Positions 37,104 to 48,488 are shown, counted from the stretch's first letter. The stretch: 64,000 nt of DNA from Pyrenopolyporus hunteri (GCA_902806595.1 CADCXC010000046.1:1054001-1118000); one strand, 5' to 3'. The notes: generated by a model from the sequence alone, not told the origin. Numbers and translations are program-made.

Positions 37104-38702
37104 ATGTCCTCTTCAACGAGCTTGAGCCGCACGCGCTCACTTCGCAAACCCGCTGCCGGGAGCAATGGTCCAGCCCAGAGAGATGGCCCGTTAACACGTA
37201 GCAGCGAGGCTAGAACTACATCGCCTAGCAGACTACCGGTAAAACCCACGATGACGACTCGATCAATGGCATCGAATGCAGCAGCTTCCAATACCACCGC
37301 CACCACCACTACCACCACACGAGCCAGAGCAGCGAGCTCGGCTACAGGGAGACCCCTATCGGGAATTTATAGCAAGACTACGTCTGCACGCTCAGACCAC
37401 ACCAACAATGCGGCAGCGAAACCTTCGAGACCTCTAGGCCGAGCTTCTTCTACGCGTCAAGCATCATCTTCTACGACTACGGCAGCAGGCTCTGCCGCCC
37501 CTACGAACCGTTCCGTCAGTACTGGCTCTAGCAGGCCGAGATCGTCCGGCGGACCACCACCGACCGCCTTGAACCGGCCAATTGGACACCTTAGGTCGAA
37601 GTCCACAGTGACGAGCCTCACACCCGCAACCACCCTTCGCCCGATTTCCCAAGTCTCATCCACCTCCTCGGACCGTACAAGTTCTGCAACAAGCACCATC
37701 ACGGCTACGAGCTCGAAGCCGCAGACGCGCTCCCAAGCCCATACGCGGGCGAAATCACAAGCTCAACCATCCTCGTCCTCCTCAGCCACCGTTACAGCTC
37801 AAGCCCCGTCGCACCAGCCGTACGCTGGCCTTACTAGCCGCCCTGCCTTCAACACGCACCAGCAACACTACAGCCCCGCGAAATCCCTCGCCCCTAAGCC
37901 CCTGACCTCGACCTTCCTCGCGCCTCCCTCCCCCTCCAAGCTCCCCGCCAACGTCGCAATATCCGCCGAGACTAGTCGCCTACAGACGGAACTGCTACAG
38001 CTCTCGCTCCTGCACCGCGACGCCCCGGCCGTCGAAACAGAGTGGCACGCTAGCGCGCGGCAGAAGCTCGAGGCGCGGTTCACACGGCTCGCCCACGAAC
38101 ACGATGCTCTGCTCGGTCTCGAGAGGCGCGGCGTAGAAGCCCGGAACATTGCCGCGCTCGTGCGGTGGGGCCAGACAGGGCTAGGGCTCGAGGAGAAGGT
38201 CCAGATTCTAGACGAGGTACTCAATGGTGTCTGGCAGCTCGGCGAGCCGGGCGGGCGCTACCAGCGCGTCGTCGCCGGCTTCGAGGCCTGGGCCGACCGC
38301 ATGTCGTCGATCGTGGCGGCGCAGCGCGGCGGGGACGTCGATGCCCTAGTCGAGGGCGAGGAGGTTGCGTTCCTGGCAGACTTAGATCGGGGCTGGGCGC
38401 GGGACTGTACGAGCCTTATGCGCAAGCTCGAGGCATGGCGGGATGCGCTGCGAGAGCTAGGGGATATAGACGACAAGGACAACGGCTCAGACGCCGGCTC
38501 CGGACTGGCGAGGATGGTGTCGGGCTGCCGTGCTCTGGTTCACGACATGCTGTCCGAGCTGGTGGTCATGCGGCAGATCGAGAGGGACGCACAGCGCGCG
38601 GAGGACGAGTGGATCGTGGCTATGAATAAGGCTATCGAGGACGAGGACGACGATACCCCCGCCGCGCGAGCATACGTGCCGCTCTGGAAGCTGGCGGCGT
38701 GA
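37104..38702 (+). CDS. Ser/Thr-rich protein with helical C-terminal domain, unknown function
   Basis: A single exon encodes 532 residues. The first 270 residues are basic and very rich in Ser, Thr, Ala and Arg (for example ATTTTTTTRARAASS), and so probably disordered and possibly phosphorylated or microtubule/nucleic-acid binding. From about 285 to 525 the protein is predicted helical: SAETSRLQTELLQLSLLHRD, ARQKLEARFTRLAHEHDALL, RNIAALVRWG, EEKVQILDEVLNGVWQLGEP, GFEAWADRMSSIV and MLSELVVMRQIERDAQRAED, ending AYVPLWKLAA. The helix-plus-disordered layout looks like cytoskeletal or spindle-pole proteins, but I know no family match. Codon use in the C-terminal half is more GC-rich than in the N-terminal half. 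Confidence 0.8.
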   Translation: MSSSTSLSRTRSLRKPAAGSNGPAQRDGPLTRSSEARTTSPSRLPVKPTMTTRSMASNAAASNTTATTTTTTRARAASSATGRPLSGIYSKTTSARSDHTNNAAAKPSRPLGRASSTRQASSSTTTAAGSAAPTNRSVSTGSSRPRSSGGPPPTALNRPIGHLRSKSTVTSLTPATTLRPISQVSSTSSDRTSSATSTITATSSKPQTRSQAHTRAKSQAQPSSSSSATVTAQAPSHQPYAGLTSRPAFNTHQQHYSPAKSLAPKPLTSTFLAPPSPSKLPANVAISAETSRLQTELLQLSLLHRDAPAVETEWHASARQKLEARFTRLAHEHDALLGLERRGVEARNIAALVRWGQTGLGLEEKVQILDEVLNGVWQLGEPGGRYQRVVAGFEAWADRMSSIVAAQRGGDVDALVEGEEVAFLADLDRGWARDCTSLMRKLEAWRDALRELGDIDDKDNGSDAGSGLARMVSGCRALVHDMLSELVVMRQIERDAQRAEDEWIVAMNKAIEDEDDDTPAARAYVPLWKLAA

Positions 38703-39295
38703 TGTGATGCCGTGGAGGTTGAGAAAGTTCGATTCAGACTGTACAATATGCCACGACCAGATACGATGATAGCTACGAGTAATGATAATAATCAGGGACA
38801 GGTACCGGAAAGGAAATATAATAGATGGTGTGATGGCGACGAGACTGATTTGTCCATGTGTCTGGTTCCATGCTCCTACGGTATCTACATATACTTCCCA
38901 CTACCACCTAACGCAAGGAGACAGATACCTATAGATCACCTAAGTACGCGGAGTGACGAGACAGACTAGATATAAAGCACATGCATACGAATCATATGGT
39001 AGGTTGAACTCCGTGCGAGCGACTAAGATAGAATTTAATAGCCATATACACGACATCCGCTAGACAGAAACCAAGCACGATACTATTGGCCTGCAAATGC
39101 AAAGTGCAACCTTACGAACCCCTTGGCTTACCAGAAAGGGGTAACATTTCTGCCCGACGTAACTATAAGGCACCGAGGACGAAAAACCTACAACGGCACG
39201 CCAATAAAACATGCCGAACCAATATGCTTCCAGACGTATCTGCTGGCTTCTCTTCCCCCCTCCTGTAATAGAATCTGCACGGAACACCCACCTCC
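38703..39295. other. Intergenic region between convergent genes
   Basis: About 0.6 kb forms the 3' flanks of two convergent genes. No coding exon, RNA gene or repeat is recognised. Confidence 0.4.
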
Positions 39296-42200
39296 TCAAT
39301 GATAATTCAACTCCGGGTTCGCCCTGAAGTTGCAGCGACACCTGCACTCCGGGACCGGACACTCGACGTGCCTAGCGAACCACTGGCGGGCGTGGTCGAG
39401 GTGCAGGACGTGCTCGCACTTGAGGCAGAAGGTCGGGAAGCGCGCGGCGACGCGGACCTGGGGGTCGGGGGAGGCCTCGGGCTTGTCGGAGCGGGGGATG
39501 CCGACGATCTCGAGGCACACGACGCAGCGCGGGAGGTGGCGGCCGCAGTTGGGGCAGCTCACGCCCGCGTTGATGTTGGTCGCCGTCAGCGGGTTCCCCG
39601 ACACCTTGCCGACGGCGGCGGAGGACGACGGGCCGCCCGCGCCTCCTGTCTTCGAGAGCTCGTACTCGGCGTCGCAGTACACGCAGCGTAGCGCGATCTG
39701 CCGGGATCGCGGCGTGATGGTAGGCACGCCGCCCCGCTTGCTCTTCTTCGTGCTTTCTACCTCGAACTTGGTCCGCTGCATGAAGGCCTTGTGTCGTTGG
39801 AGGTAGGCCCTGTACGCGTTTCGCCACGTGCGACATCGATAGTCGTTGAAGTACCGCGGCGAGCAAATCGACAGGACTAGGGTGGCCGTCTGGACGTCGT
39901 TGAACTTCTCGACGTACTTTGCAAACACGTCGGCGAGTTTCTCCGTTATACCCGTGAGCACGATGCCTTCGATGTCGCCCGTCTCTATCGCAATCTTGAG
40001 CTCCTTCTCGAGCCACTGGGTAAGTTTGGCGTCGTCGAAATACCGAAGTGCCACAAACGTACGTTCGCGAAGTGGTAACGATTCCTGGTTTGCGATGATC
40101 TCCCAGTTATTCGTCGCTATAAGGGACGATATCGCTCGGAGGTATGGATCGGTTTTAGAAGCGACTGCATCGTCGAAATCCAACTGCTCATTTCCGAGAC
40201 CACCATTCCCTTGGCCCTTTAGCTGCAGGGCTAAGGATACGAATAAAAGCTCCGGGTATTCCGTGCTGGCCCCCTTCAATGTATTCACTGCTTTATTGAA
40301 ATCGCCTTCGAAGAGCGCATGAGCAGTTGCCATAGTGTACCACGACGAATTGCGTTCAGAGGGCGGCATCTTAGCGTAGTCGCCAAAATATGTGTCGAAG
40401 TCCCTACCCCATCTACATATCCGCAAGGCCGCCTGTCTGTGCATGGGCTTCTTAGTATCAACGCCATCGTATGCCGGTTGTCTCGATTTCTTATTCAACT
40501 CCTGTAGACAACGCTCCCACGTGATGGCATCGGGCACCTTCGTACCGTCAACCAGTCTGAATGCGCTATGGGGTCCTATAAAAGTCATTAATACGCGTTT
40601 CCGAAAGAAATTCATCTGACGACGAACCTAGGTCACCCATCCATATATTTACGACTCCCATGTAGCTTAGATCGATATCATGTGCCACCATTCCCATATC
40701 AGAAGCTGCTTCATCAGCCCCTACTAGATCATTAGCCTTCGACTTAGATACGGTAGCAAGATAGAGAAGTCCTACCATCAATCCAACTCCACAACTCCTT
40801 CAGCCATGGATCATCCGCTGTTATATCCTTATTTTTAGCATAGTCAAAGAGGTATTTCTCCTTCGAACGAAGAAGCATAATATGGTCAAGAACGACTTGT
40901 GCTTCCTTGGGGAACCCCTTGGTATCTCTTGTTGATATAAGCAACATCTCATGCAATTGTCGATTTGACGGTAAAGAATTCCCCTTCAAGGAGAGATCTG
41001 TTAAGGACCGGCCAAGTTCTTTGATTGACGGCTGAGGCTGCTCTTTATTAGACTGTTTTGAGGCCTCTAGAGTCTCTCTGGAGTATTGTCTCAAACCACG
41101 TAACTTGTCCGCAGTTGTCGAAGCATTGGTAAACAGCTCTGGTAGTGGCTCGGTGCTTGCTTCTAAGTCGCTGATGGGGTCAACCGTGGGTACGGGGGAT
41201 TGTAATGCTTGTTGTACTATAGCGTTTGTAGGTTCCTTACGGCTCCCGAACAGGGGTTTATCGGTGAAAGCCTGGTCTATGTTGAGTGGTCCTATCATTT
41301 CGGTGTACTGCGTCGCTTCGAATTGCATCAATGAGTGATAGCTACTGCCTCCTGATAACAAGTTAATGACGCCCAATCATCTAAAAGGATGACGTTACCT
41401 TCTAGTCCCCGATGAGGTGCTCGCCAGGGTATCATCTTATATAGATGTGTTGACGTATAGGACGGTTTCTCCAGGATGTCGAAAGCTCCGTTGGCTCGTA
41501 GAACTATTACCCGTGGCGTTAAAATGGGAGAGTCAAGGCTCACCCAATCGAACGAGACTATCTTGTCATCCTTTCGATCTTTTGCGTAGTTTATATCTAG
41601 TTCATACGAGCTCCTGACTTCTAGGAGTTCCGGGCTGTCCTTGGGATGGACTTCGGAGGGAATGGATTCTTTTTTGGTATCTAGAACTCTGAGCTGACCT
41701 GTCCTCGAAAGGACGGCTAACAAACCGGCACGGTCTCGACAGAAACGCAACGACCGTATCAACGAGCCCCTATCTTGGAAATTGTCCTCCTTGATGTCGA
41801 TCGCTTGGTTGAGATTAAGAGCTGCTCCCCATGGCAACTCTTCTGTATCGACGGCATCGAGATAAAAGCGGGAAGAGGACGGCCGCGAGGTTGCGCGACG
41901 ATCCCAAACTACCAAGCCCTTCTTGTCTAGGGAAGATGAAGCGAAGTAATTCTGATCCGCGTAGTCGATTGCTAAGTTGTTATTGCACTTGGTCTGATAA
42001 TTGATCACAGCGCCATGCGGATCTTCACATAAGTTAGTGCGATTTTAAGAAGACGTCGTAGGAGACGACGCATACCTCGAAGGTCGTAGATGCGAATACC
42101 CTGATTTTTAATCCCGGCAACCAACACCTGCGGGCTGTCTTCGAAGAATTTGGTGCTTGATATCGAGATACTAGCCTCAAGCCCTATTGCTGGGTTCATT

Positions 42201-42673
42201 GAGCCCTCAAGTGATGCCCATGAAGCACTGGGCTCGAGCGCCGTAAGTCGACTCACGTCAAAAATCTTAAGGCACTGGTCATTTCGTACACGTTCTAGTC
42301 CAACAGCGAGTAAGTTGCCCGTATTAAAGGCTACCGCCTGACACGTCCGAGTGATCCTTATAGGGAGCTCTAAATGAGAGTTTGAATCATTGTGGAGGTT
42401 GATAAGATCCACGGTGCCGCTCGCAGTTCCGATAGCAACAAGCCCAGAATGAGCAGGGGACCAGTCGTAAGTAGTCAGGGGAGGGATCTCGTCGTACTTG
42501 GATGACTTTTCGCAGTCAAAACTACCAGGTTGCGCAAGGCCTGTGGGCTCGTAGAGCTGTACGACTCGGTGTTGCAGATTGACGTGGAGGAACGAGTCGT
42601 AAGCTGGGTTAGGAGACCACTTGATTAGGCCTGGCTCGGGCCTATCCATCTTTGAAGTTGTGTATTGGGACAT
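39296..42673 (-). CDS. SEA4: SEA complex / GATOR2 subunit SEA4 (MIOS homologue)
   Basis: Five exons, 42673..42076, 42022..41399, 41351..40776, 40720..40628 and 40575..39296, encode 1056 residues; all junctions keep frame and introns are 47-55 nt. Sea4/MIOS is a vacuole-associated subunit of the SEA (GATOR2) complex that regulates TORC1 in response to amino acids. The N-terminal 400 residues are WD40-like: GLIKWSPNPAYDSFLHVNLQ, PPLTTYDWSPAHSGLVAIGT, NYFASSSLDKKGLVVWDRRA and RSLRFCRDRAGLLAVLSRTG. The middle is helical (ALRICRWGRDFDTYF, ERTFVALRYFDDAKLTQWLE). The C-terminus is the zinc-binding RING-like module: RCVYCDAEYEL, CPNCGRHLPRCVVCLEIVG, FCLKCEHVLHLDHARQWFA and HVECPVPECRCRC. The ATG at 42673 is followed directly by conserved sequence. 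Confidence 0.9.
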
Positions 42674-43797
42674 CGCTCTGGAGGCATACGGGAACTTGGT
42701 TCAGAAAAGATGCACGTATCATGACCCAGCTTGCCCAGGTAGTCTTTTGCGAACCCCGGAGGCGAATGTTAGTAGTCATGAGGATTGAGTGGAATTGGTG
42801 AGTGCCATCCCCCTCATAGACGTCACATAGCTTCACAAACGTGGAGGGTAAGCCATTTGCGCTTTCGCTATGTTGGAGATTGATGTCAAGCAAAGGAAAC
42901 TTTGGTAGAATTCAGAGCGAATTGAGTACCTAACCTTCGATAAGGTATTGTACATACATGTATATAAGTGAAATGCTTGTCGCCAATGAAATATGTACGT
43001 AGTCGAAGATCCAAACAAACCTCTACGCCAAGTCAACCTTCTATCGATAAAGCTTTAACCCCGCTAACCTTAATCCATTGACCAATGAAAGAACCCCATT
43101 ATTAATTGCTGCTGTGGGTTAAGGCTTAGTAACTGGTACTTTAGGTATGGTGCTGTGGGGGTTATAGTAGGTACTACTGGGTACATGTGACAGTGGGCGA
43201 AGAGCTCGATGAACCGCGTAATCGACAGAAGTAACTTCTTATACTATAGAAACTTATACTTTCTTCCAAAACACCCATTTTCCCAGGCACGAGAGTCAAG
43301 GAGCAATTATTCAAAGTAAAATTCTAAAGTACGCGCGTACTCTAAATCCGCCTGATTCTTGACATGCAAGTCCGATTTGTGAATGGTGTCAAAGCCTTTA
43401 GAACAAGTCTCACATGCGATTCAACCACGTCCACCAACAACGAGCACCTACGGGGCGAGGGATTACAACTGACATCTATTCAACTTTCCGCACTCCGCGA
43501 AACAGATACCTACGCTTACGCTTACGGGAGGTTAGTTACTCCCATCCGTTCTGTAACTGCCCGGACTTAAATACGAATATTAATCCCTTAAACCCGATTA
43601 TAAACGATGAGATTATTGGAGTTAAGCAACTTCAACTAAGTCCGTATCTGTTGGAAATGTTTTTAGTATTCGGAGGAACGCTATGGGTCTTTACCGGGGA
43701 AATGGGATGTGGTGGCCAATTCCTTCCAGAGTGATGGTTTTAAGCGAAGAACAGTTTATGATCGTATTAAACTTACATATAATTGCTACGATCCCCG
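42674..43797. other. Divergent intergenic region (SEA4 / oxidoreductase)
   Basis: About 1.1 kb between divergently transcribed genes contains both promoters. The short frames near 42642-43036 have no recognisable motif and may be 5' UTR. No RNA gene is seen. Confidence 0.45.
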
Positions 43798-45018
43798 ATG
43801 GGTGTGAAATGGGCGGTAGCATTAAACTACCTAAGGAATCGTACATTCACTAACTTGCCGCGTTACTCATTCTCGATGAAAATGGCTACCATTGCAGAGC
43901 ACTCCTTGCCAAAGACATATACCGGTCTACAGTTTCATTCCCCCTCTTCTGCTCCTACCCTCGCAGAGCTGCCGACACCGATTCCTACTAACGGGACTGT
44001 GATTGTTAAACCGCTATACTCTATCATCGTACAATACGCCAACGAGATCTTCACGAAGGGAAACCCGAGAGACTATAAATACCCCTTACCGATTGTACCT
44101 GGTGGCTCATGCATTGCTCGAATTGCTGCCGTGCCACCAGACGCTACAAGTTTAAAGCCTGGCCAGCTGGTATTCGTTGAGTTGACAGTTCGTGGCCGGG
44201 ACGATCCCAACGTTAAGATTCTCCGGGGGTTCCACGAAGGCTATAGCGAGGGGACTCGAAAATTAATGGGTGGGTGGCACAACGGCTGCTGGGCCACGTT
44301 GTCCACCGCGCCGTTGGAGAGTGTACACGCCCTTGATGAAGATGTACTGGTTGGGAAACTGAAATATAGACTTGAGGAACTCGGGTGTCTCAGCCAGCTA
44401 GTCGTACCGTACGGTGGCCTTACAGACATCGGCTTGAAATCAGGCGAGACGGTCTTGATTGCTCCGGCTACGGGGGGATTTAGCAGCGCCGCGGTACACG
44501 TAGCTCTTTCTCTGGGAGCTAGAGTCATTGCTATGGGAAGAAATGAGACGGCACTTGCAGACCTGCAAAAACTCGCCGATCCCGGAAGAGTAGAAACTGT
44601 CAAGATTAGCGGCGACGTGCAAGAAGACGCCAACGCGCTGGCAAAGTTCGGGCCGTTCGATGCTTACTTTGATATATCTCCACGGGCGGCGAGTAAGAGC
44701 TCGCACATTAGAGCGGGCATATTATCTTTAAGGCCAGGGGGCCGCATGAGTTTGATGGGAGGTATACCGGGAGACATCGAACTGCCTTATTGGGATATCT
44801 CATATAAGGGTATTACAATCAAAGGTTCCTTCATGAATACATTTCAGCAGGCGGGGGACCTGATTAAGATCGTAGAAAGAGGCGTACTGAAGATCGGCTC
44901 TAGAGTGGGCATGCAGGTCACCGGTAAATTCAAACTTGAGGATTGGGAAGAGGCGTTTGCTGTCGCTGCGACCGGAGGTCCGGGAAAGAGTGCGTATTTC
45001 ATTCCGAACGGGGAGTGA
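43798..45018 (+). CDS. Zinc-type alcohol dehydrogenase-like (MDR) oxidoreductase
   Basis: The protein has 406 residues from the first in-frame ATG (43798), or 378 from the ATG at 43882 (MATIAEHSLP), which has A at -3 and G at +4 and so a better start context. The MDR N-terminal fold runs from GTVIVKPLYSIIVQYANEIF to YPLPIVPGGSCIARIAAV and LKPGQLVFVELTV. The Rossmann domain has GETVLIAPATGGFSSAAVHV and ALSLGARVIAMGRNE, with a degenerate nucleotide loop (ATGGFSSAA). The C-terminus has LRPGGRMSLMGGIPGDIEL. The Cys cluster that binds structural zinc is absent, so a quinone-reductase-like NAD(P)H-dependent enzyme is more likely than a zinc alcohol dehydrogenase. The 28 residues before the inner ATG are basic and free of acidic residues. 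Confidence 0.85.
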   Translation: MGVKWAVALNYLRNRTFTNLPRYSFSMKMATIAEHSLPKTYTGLQFHSPSSAPTLAELPTPIPTNGTVIVKPLYSIIVQYANEIFTKGNPRDYKYPLPIVPGGSCIARIAAVPPDATSLKPGQLVFVELTVRGRDDPNVKILRGFHEGYSEGTRKLMGGWHNGCWATLSTAPLESVHALDEDVLVGKLKYRLEELGCLSQLVVPYGGLTDIGLKSGETVLIAPATGGFSSAAVHVALSLGARVIAMGRNETALADLQKLADPGRVETVKISGDVQEDANALAKFGPFDAYFDISPRAASKSSHIRAGILSLRPGGRMSLMGGIPGDIELPYWDISYKGITIKGSFMNTFQQAGDLIKIVERGVLKIGSRVGMQVTGKFKLEDWEEAFAVAATGGPGKSAYFIPNGE

Positions 45019-45411
45019 AACTTGAATGGTAGGAACAAAGTCTTTAGAATGCCGAATTTAATATTTAGATATTGCTCATATGTAGTGGGTAATTTCAAGC
45101 CTTATGTTGATGTTTTATTTTGATATATGGACTATGCGAGCATCGAAGTCTACGTCATGTATTTAACAGTAATTGACCATGAGAGAAATGTATCTCTTTA
45201 AAGGGGTGGGTAGTACCCGGTGCCCACATATACCTAGGTACGTATCCGCCGGGTACCTGCGTATTCTTTCTTATCTTGGGGAAATTTCAACGATAAACTC
45301 AATCGAAAGTTATTTTTCTTTTGCTAATTCATGCTTCAACAGCGATACCTACCAGACCTCATTGTCATAATTCCTCCGGTACCGCCACTACCAACTAAAA
45401 TATCGCGCACA
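45019..45411. other. Intergenic region
   Basis: This holds the 3' flank of the oxidoreductase gene and the leader of EFG1, with a TATACCTAGGTACGTATCC tract near 45229. An in-frame ATG at 45331 would lengthen EFG1 by 27 residues of non-conserved, hydrophobic sequence and is not preferred. Confidence 0.4.
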
Positions 45412-46331
45412 ATGAGTTCGAAAAGGAAATTTTCCGAGTTTAAAACCGACTCTTCCAACCAAGATGCGCCTGGCGAGCGCATGTCGGGGCGCCATAACTC
45501 TAAGAAGGCCAAGAATGCGAAAAAGAGCAAAGCAAAGCCGGACAGCATATATTGGATGAAGAAACGAGCTCGGACAATCGAGAGACGACTCAAGACAGGC
45601 CAGCATTTGCCTGCTAACGTTGAGAATGATTTGGAGAGGGAGTTGGCCCACCATAGGCAAAAGATCGAAGAGCTTGTCGATGATAAGAAGAGAAAGATGA
45701 TGATCAAGAAGTACCATATGGTCCGCTTCTTTGGTAAGGCTACTTTTACACGTTAGAGAAATGGTTGTCTGTGATCTGACCGTACGCATTAGAACGGAAG
45801 AAAGCGGATCGGCTCGCGAAACAAATCCAGTCCCAGCTCAAGACAGCCAAAGACCCCAAAGAAATCGAGAAACTCAATGCGGATCTGCACAAGGCCGAGA
45901 TAGATAGTCTCTACGCCAGATTCTTCCCATTCAGAGAGCGCTACGTCAGCCTATATCCAGTCGCGTCGTTGGGGCTAGCTGCAGATGGTGGAGCGAAGCC
46001 GGAAAATGCAAGCTCGGCAGCGCAAGCCTTGCACGCTGGACGGCCACCACTGTGGGAGGCGATAGAAAAAGCATCAGAGAAAGGGATACCTGCCTTGGTC
46101 GAAATAAGGGAGCGGAACTTAGAGAGGGATACGAAAAACAAGCAGGCCACAACCCCACCTACGAAGGACTCCATCTCAGCAAAAACAAAACATTCCAAAG
46201 AAAAGAAGTCGGATATATCTGGTCCTGCGAAATCAGGGAAAGGGAAAGATAAGTCCAGACGGCATAACCCATCCGACCCCCCAGATTCGGATGGCGACGA
46301 TAGCGAGGGCGGATTCTTCGAAGAGGAATGA
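45412..46331 (+). CDS. EFG1: rRNA-processing protein EFG1
   Basis: Two exons, 45412..45733 and 45793..46331, encode 286 residues. Efg1 is a nucleolar protein needed for early pre-rRNA cleavage and 18S rRNA maturation in the small subunit processome. The conserved core is SIYWMKKRARTIERRLKTGQ, HLPANVENDLERELAHHRQK, KRKMMIKKYHMVRFFERKKA (spanning the intron) and ADLHKAEIDSLYARFFPFRE followed by RYVSLYP. The basic N-terminus (KKAKNAKKSKAK) can act as a nucleolar signal. The C-terminal 110 residues are Lys/Ser-rich and end in an acidic tail (DDSEGGFFEEE). The start at 45412 (MSSKRKFSEF) has A at -3 and matches family N-termini. Confidence 0.93.
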
Positions 46332-47031
46332 AGGAGATTCCGGCGAGATAAATTATCATGATACCCTAGCCACCGGTTGGCAGTTTGAGACCTTTCTACG
46401 AAATAATATAATTCACAAACTCATCTGGAGTCTAATCAGTGACTACTTCGCAGGGAGTTCGCGACTGAGCATCAATATCCCGGGTAATGGGTACTCGAGC
46501 CGTGGAGCGGTCGTATCTTATGCTTCTACGTGGTCCATGTATACCTAGGTACCCTTTGGCATACGATTGGTACGTTCCTTTCTGACATGTCTTGGGTGAC
46601 ACGGAATAGAAGTCCTGGGAAAGGATAAGTGATTTAATGAATCCGAAGTATCGGCGTCCTCGTGCTTTTATACCTACATGTACCTAGGTAGGTAGCAATA
46701 GAAATTACTGACTTAACGCCTGGACAATTGGAAGTTAAGAAATAACCTTTAAACCCGAGCAATCCATTATATGAAGGCAACCGTTTAATTTAATATCGGA
46801 TTGATACAACGTTAGGGCCGTTGGCCACCACTACGCCAGCCAAGGAATTCCAATGAATCCTAAGCCCTTACTAAGGCTTATCGATTAACGTCATCCCTAA
46901 TCCGTACACTCGTAGGCGGCCGCCTATCATTGTATCTTACATACTATGTAGTACATCTACCAAACCCATCGACTACGACATTTGACCACCCAAGCGTTAG
47001 CAAGGGGAGAGTCGCACACCATGCACACACG
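46332..47031. other. Intergenic region
   Basis: This lies between two co-oriented genes and contains two CCTAGGTA-type tracts (near 46541-46553 and 46671-46694). No gene is recognised. Confidence 0.4.
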
Positions 47032-48117
47032 ATGACCACTGAAGCATCGTCGCCGAAGAGGCGACACATACTCTCCTCAATAAACCCAGACCGCCGTTCG
47101 ACTTCCCCTAGAGTCGAACATGCGACTACGCCTCCGAAAGAGACCCCACCCCCGGAGCCTCAACCGGGATTAGAACAAGCGACGACCGAGGAAAATACAG
47201 AGGCCACGGAGGCAGGGGAACGGAAGAAGTCATCCAAGTTCCGATTTAAATCGAAGAAGAGCTCGCGGTCACATCATCATTCCTCCCGAGATCGCGACTA
47301 CGATCGTAACTACGACGACGATCGAGACGACGAAGATGAATCCCACCGTCGGCATCGCAAACATAGGCATCACCACCATCATCACCACCACCGCCACAAG
47401 CGGCGCCGCTCACGCTCACCCACGCCTCCAAACCCCTTCGACCCGCCGCCTCTCGGCTCCGAAGCCGCGTTCCGGGAATCGCTCTTCGACGCGATGGCGG
47501 ACGACGAGGGCGCCGCGTACTGGGAGGGCGTGTACGGGCAGCCGATCCACGTCTACCCGCAGGCGCGGGCGGGGCCCGACGGGGAGCTGGAGCGCATGGG
47601 CGACGACGAGTACGCGGCGTACGTGCGGCAGAAGATGTGGGAGAGGACGCACCAGGGGCTGCTGGAGGAGCGCGAGCGCCGGAGGAAGGCGCGCGAGCGC
47701 GAGGACGAGCTGCGCGGCGAGGCGAGGCGGCTGACCCGCGAGATGGAGCGCAGCTTGCGGAGGGGCGAGGAGAGGCGCAGGAGGAGGGCGTGGAAGGACC
47801 GCTGGGTGGAGTACGGCGCGGCGTGGGCGGCGTGGGATGGCGTGCTCGAGCGCTTGCCGTGGCCGGTGAGGAGTGGTCGGCGCGAGGACGTGGATGAGAA
47901 TAATGTGCGCGACTTCTTCGTTATGGGTATTGATCCCGAGGAGGTGGGTGAGGCGGGGCTCCTAGCGAGCTTGAGGGAGGAGAGAGTCCGTTGGCACCCG
48001 GACAAGATTCAGCAGCGACTTGGTGGGCAGGTTGATAGCGCGGTCATGCGCGATGTCACGGCTGTTTTCCAGATTGTGGATAAGCTATGGTCAGATACCC
48101 GGTCTAAGAAAGCATGA
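47032..48117 (+). CDS. NFKBIL1-like protein with C-terminal J-type HPDK motif
   Basis: A single exon encodes 361 residues from the first in-frame ATG (47032, MTTEASSPKRRH). The N-terminal 160 residues are disordered: an acidic linker, then a basic RS/His-rich block (RKHRHHHHHHHHRHKRRRSR) like nuclear-speckle sequences. Next comes FDPPPLGSEAAFRESLFDAM and AAYWEGVYGQ, then a long charged helix rich in Arg and Glu (about 215-290). The C-terminus (about 300-355) has LLASLREERVRWHPDKIQQR and MRDVTAVFQIVDKLWSD, a truncated J-domain-like fold with intact HPDK. The helix plus HPDK layout matches the NFKBIL1/IKBL family, known in animals and plants and linked there to splicing. Function in fungi is inferred from this similarity only. 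Confidence 0.82.
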   Translation: MTTEASSPKRRHILSSINPDRRSTSPRVEHATTPPKETPPPEPQPGLEQATTEENTEATEAGERKKSSKFRFKSKKSSRSHHHSSRDRDYDRNYDDDRDDEDESHRRHRKHRHHHHHHHHRHKRRRSRSPTPPNPFDPPPLGSEAAFRESLFDAMADDEGAAYWEGVYGQPIHVYPQARAGPDGELERMGDDEYAAYVRQKMWERTHQGLLEERERRRKAREREDELRGEARRLTREMERSLRRGEERRRRRAWKDRWVEYGAAWAAWDGVLERLPWPVRSGRREDVDENNVRDFFVMGIDPEEVGEAGLLASLREERVRWHPDKIQQRLGGQVDSAVMRDVTAVFQIVDKLWSDTRSKKA

Positions 48118-48488
48118 AATAATTACAGCGAAGTATTGATATGGGCGTTGCTCGCTTATCTATTGGGAGGTTATGATGCAAAAGTGAAGGACGGGAGTTC
48201 TACTGGATCAATGTTTCCACAAGTTGACTCGTCAAGATCCTACCACAGATACGGCTTCCTAAAGATTCCCAAGAAAAATGCATTCGTGGGTTGCCTCTAA
48301 CTAATCTAGACTACGTAGAGACAAATCCGCGAAGAGTACAAGTTATACTAATCTCACGATAATAGTTGAGCCGTAGCTAATACCCGTACATTTAATGGGG
48401 GATAGCATGATTCATTGTCGATGTATTATACTGTCCTAGATGATACTAAAGATAGGTAGAATTAGGACCATCGGCTTTTGCCCGCGTC
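48118..48488. other. Intergenic region between convergent genes
   Basis: About 370 AT-leaning bases hold the 3' flanks of two convergent genes. Nothing else is recognised. Confidence 0.4.

Noticed and set aside
45331..45411. Upstream in-frame ATG of EFG1
   Set aside because: The added 27 residues are hydrophobic and Pro-rich, unlike the family N-terminus. The ATG at 45412 has a better context and leads directly into conserved sequence.
47336..47734. Plus-strand Arg/Thr-rich frame inside the NFKBIL1-like gene
   Set aside because: It is an alternative frame of a GC-rich, charged coding region and has no conserved motif.
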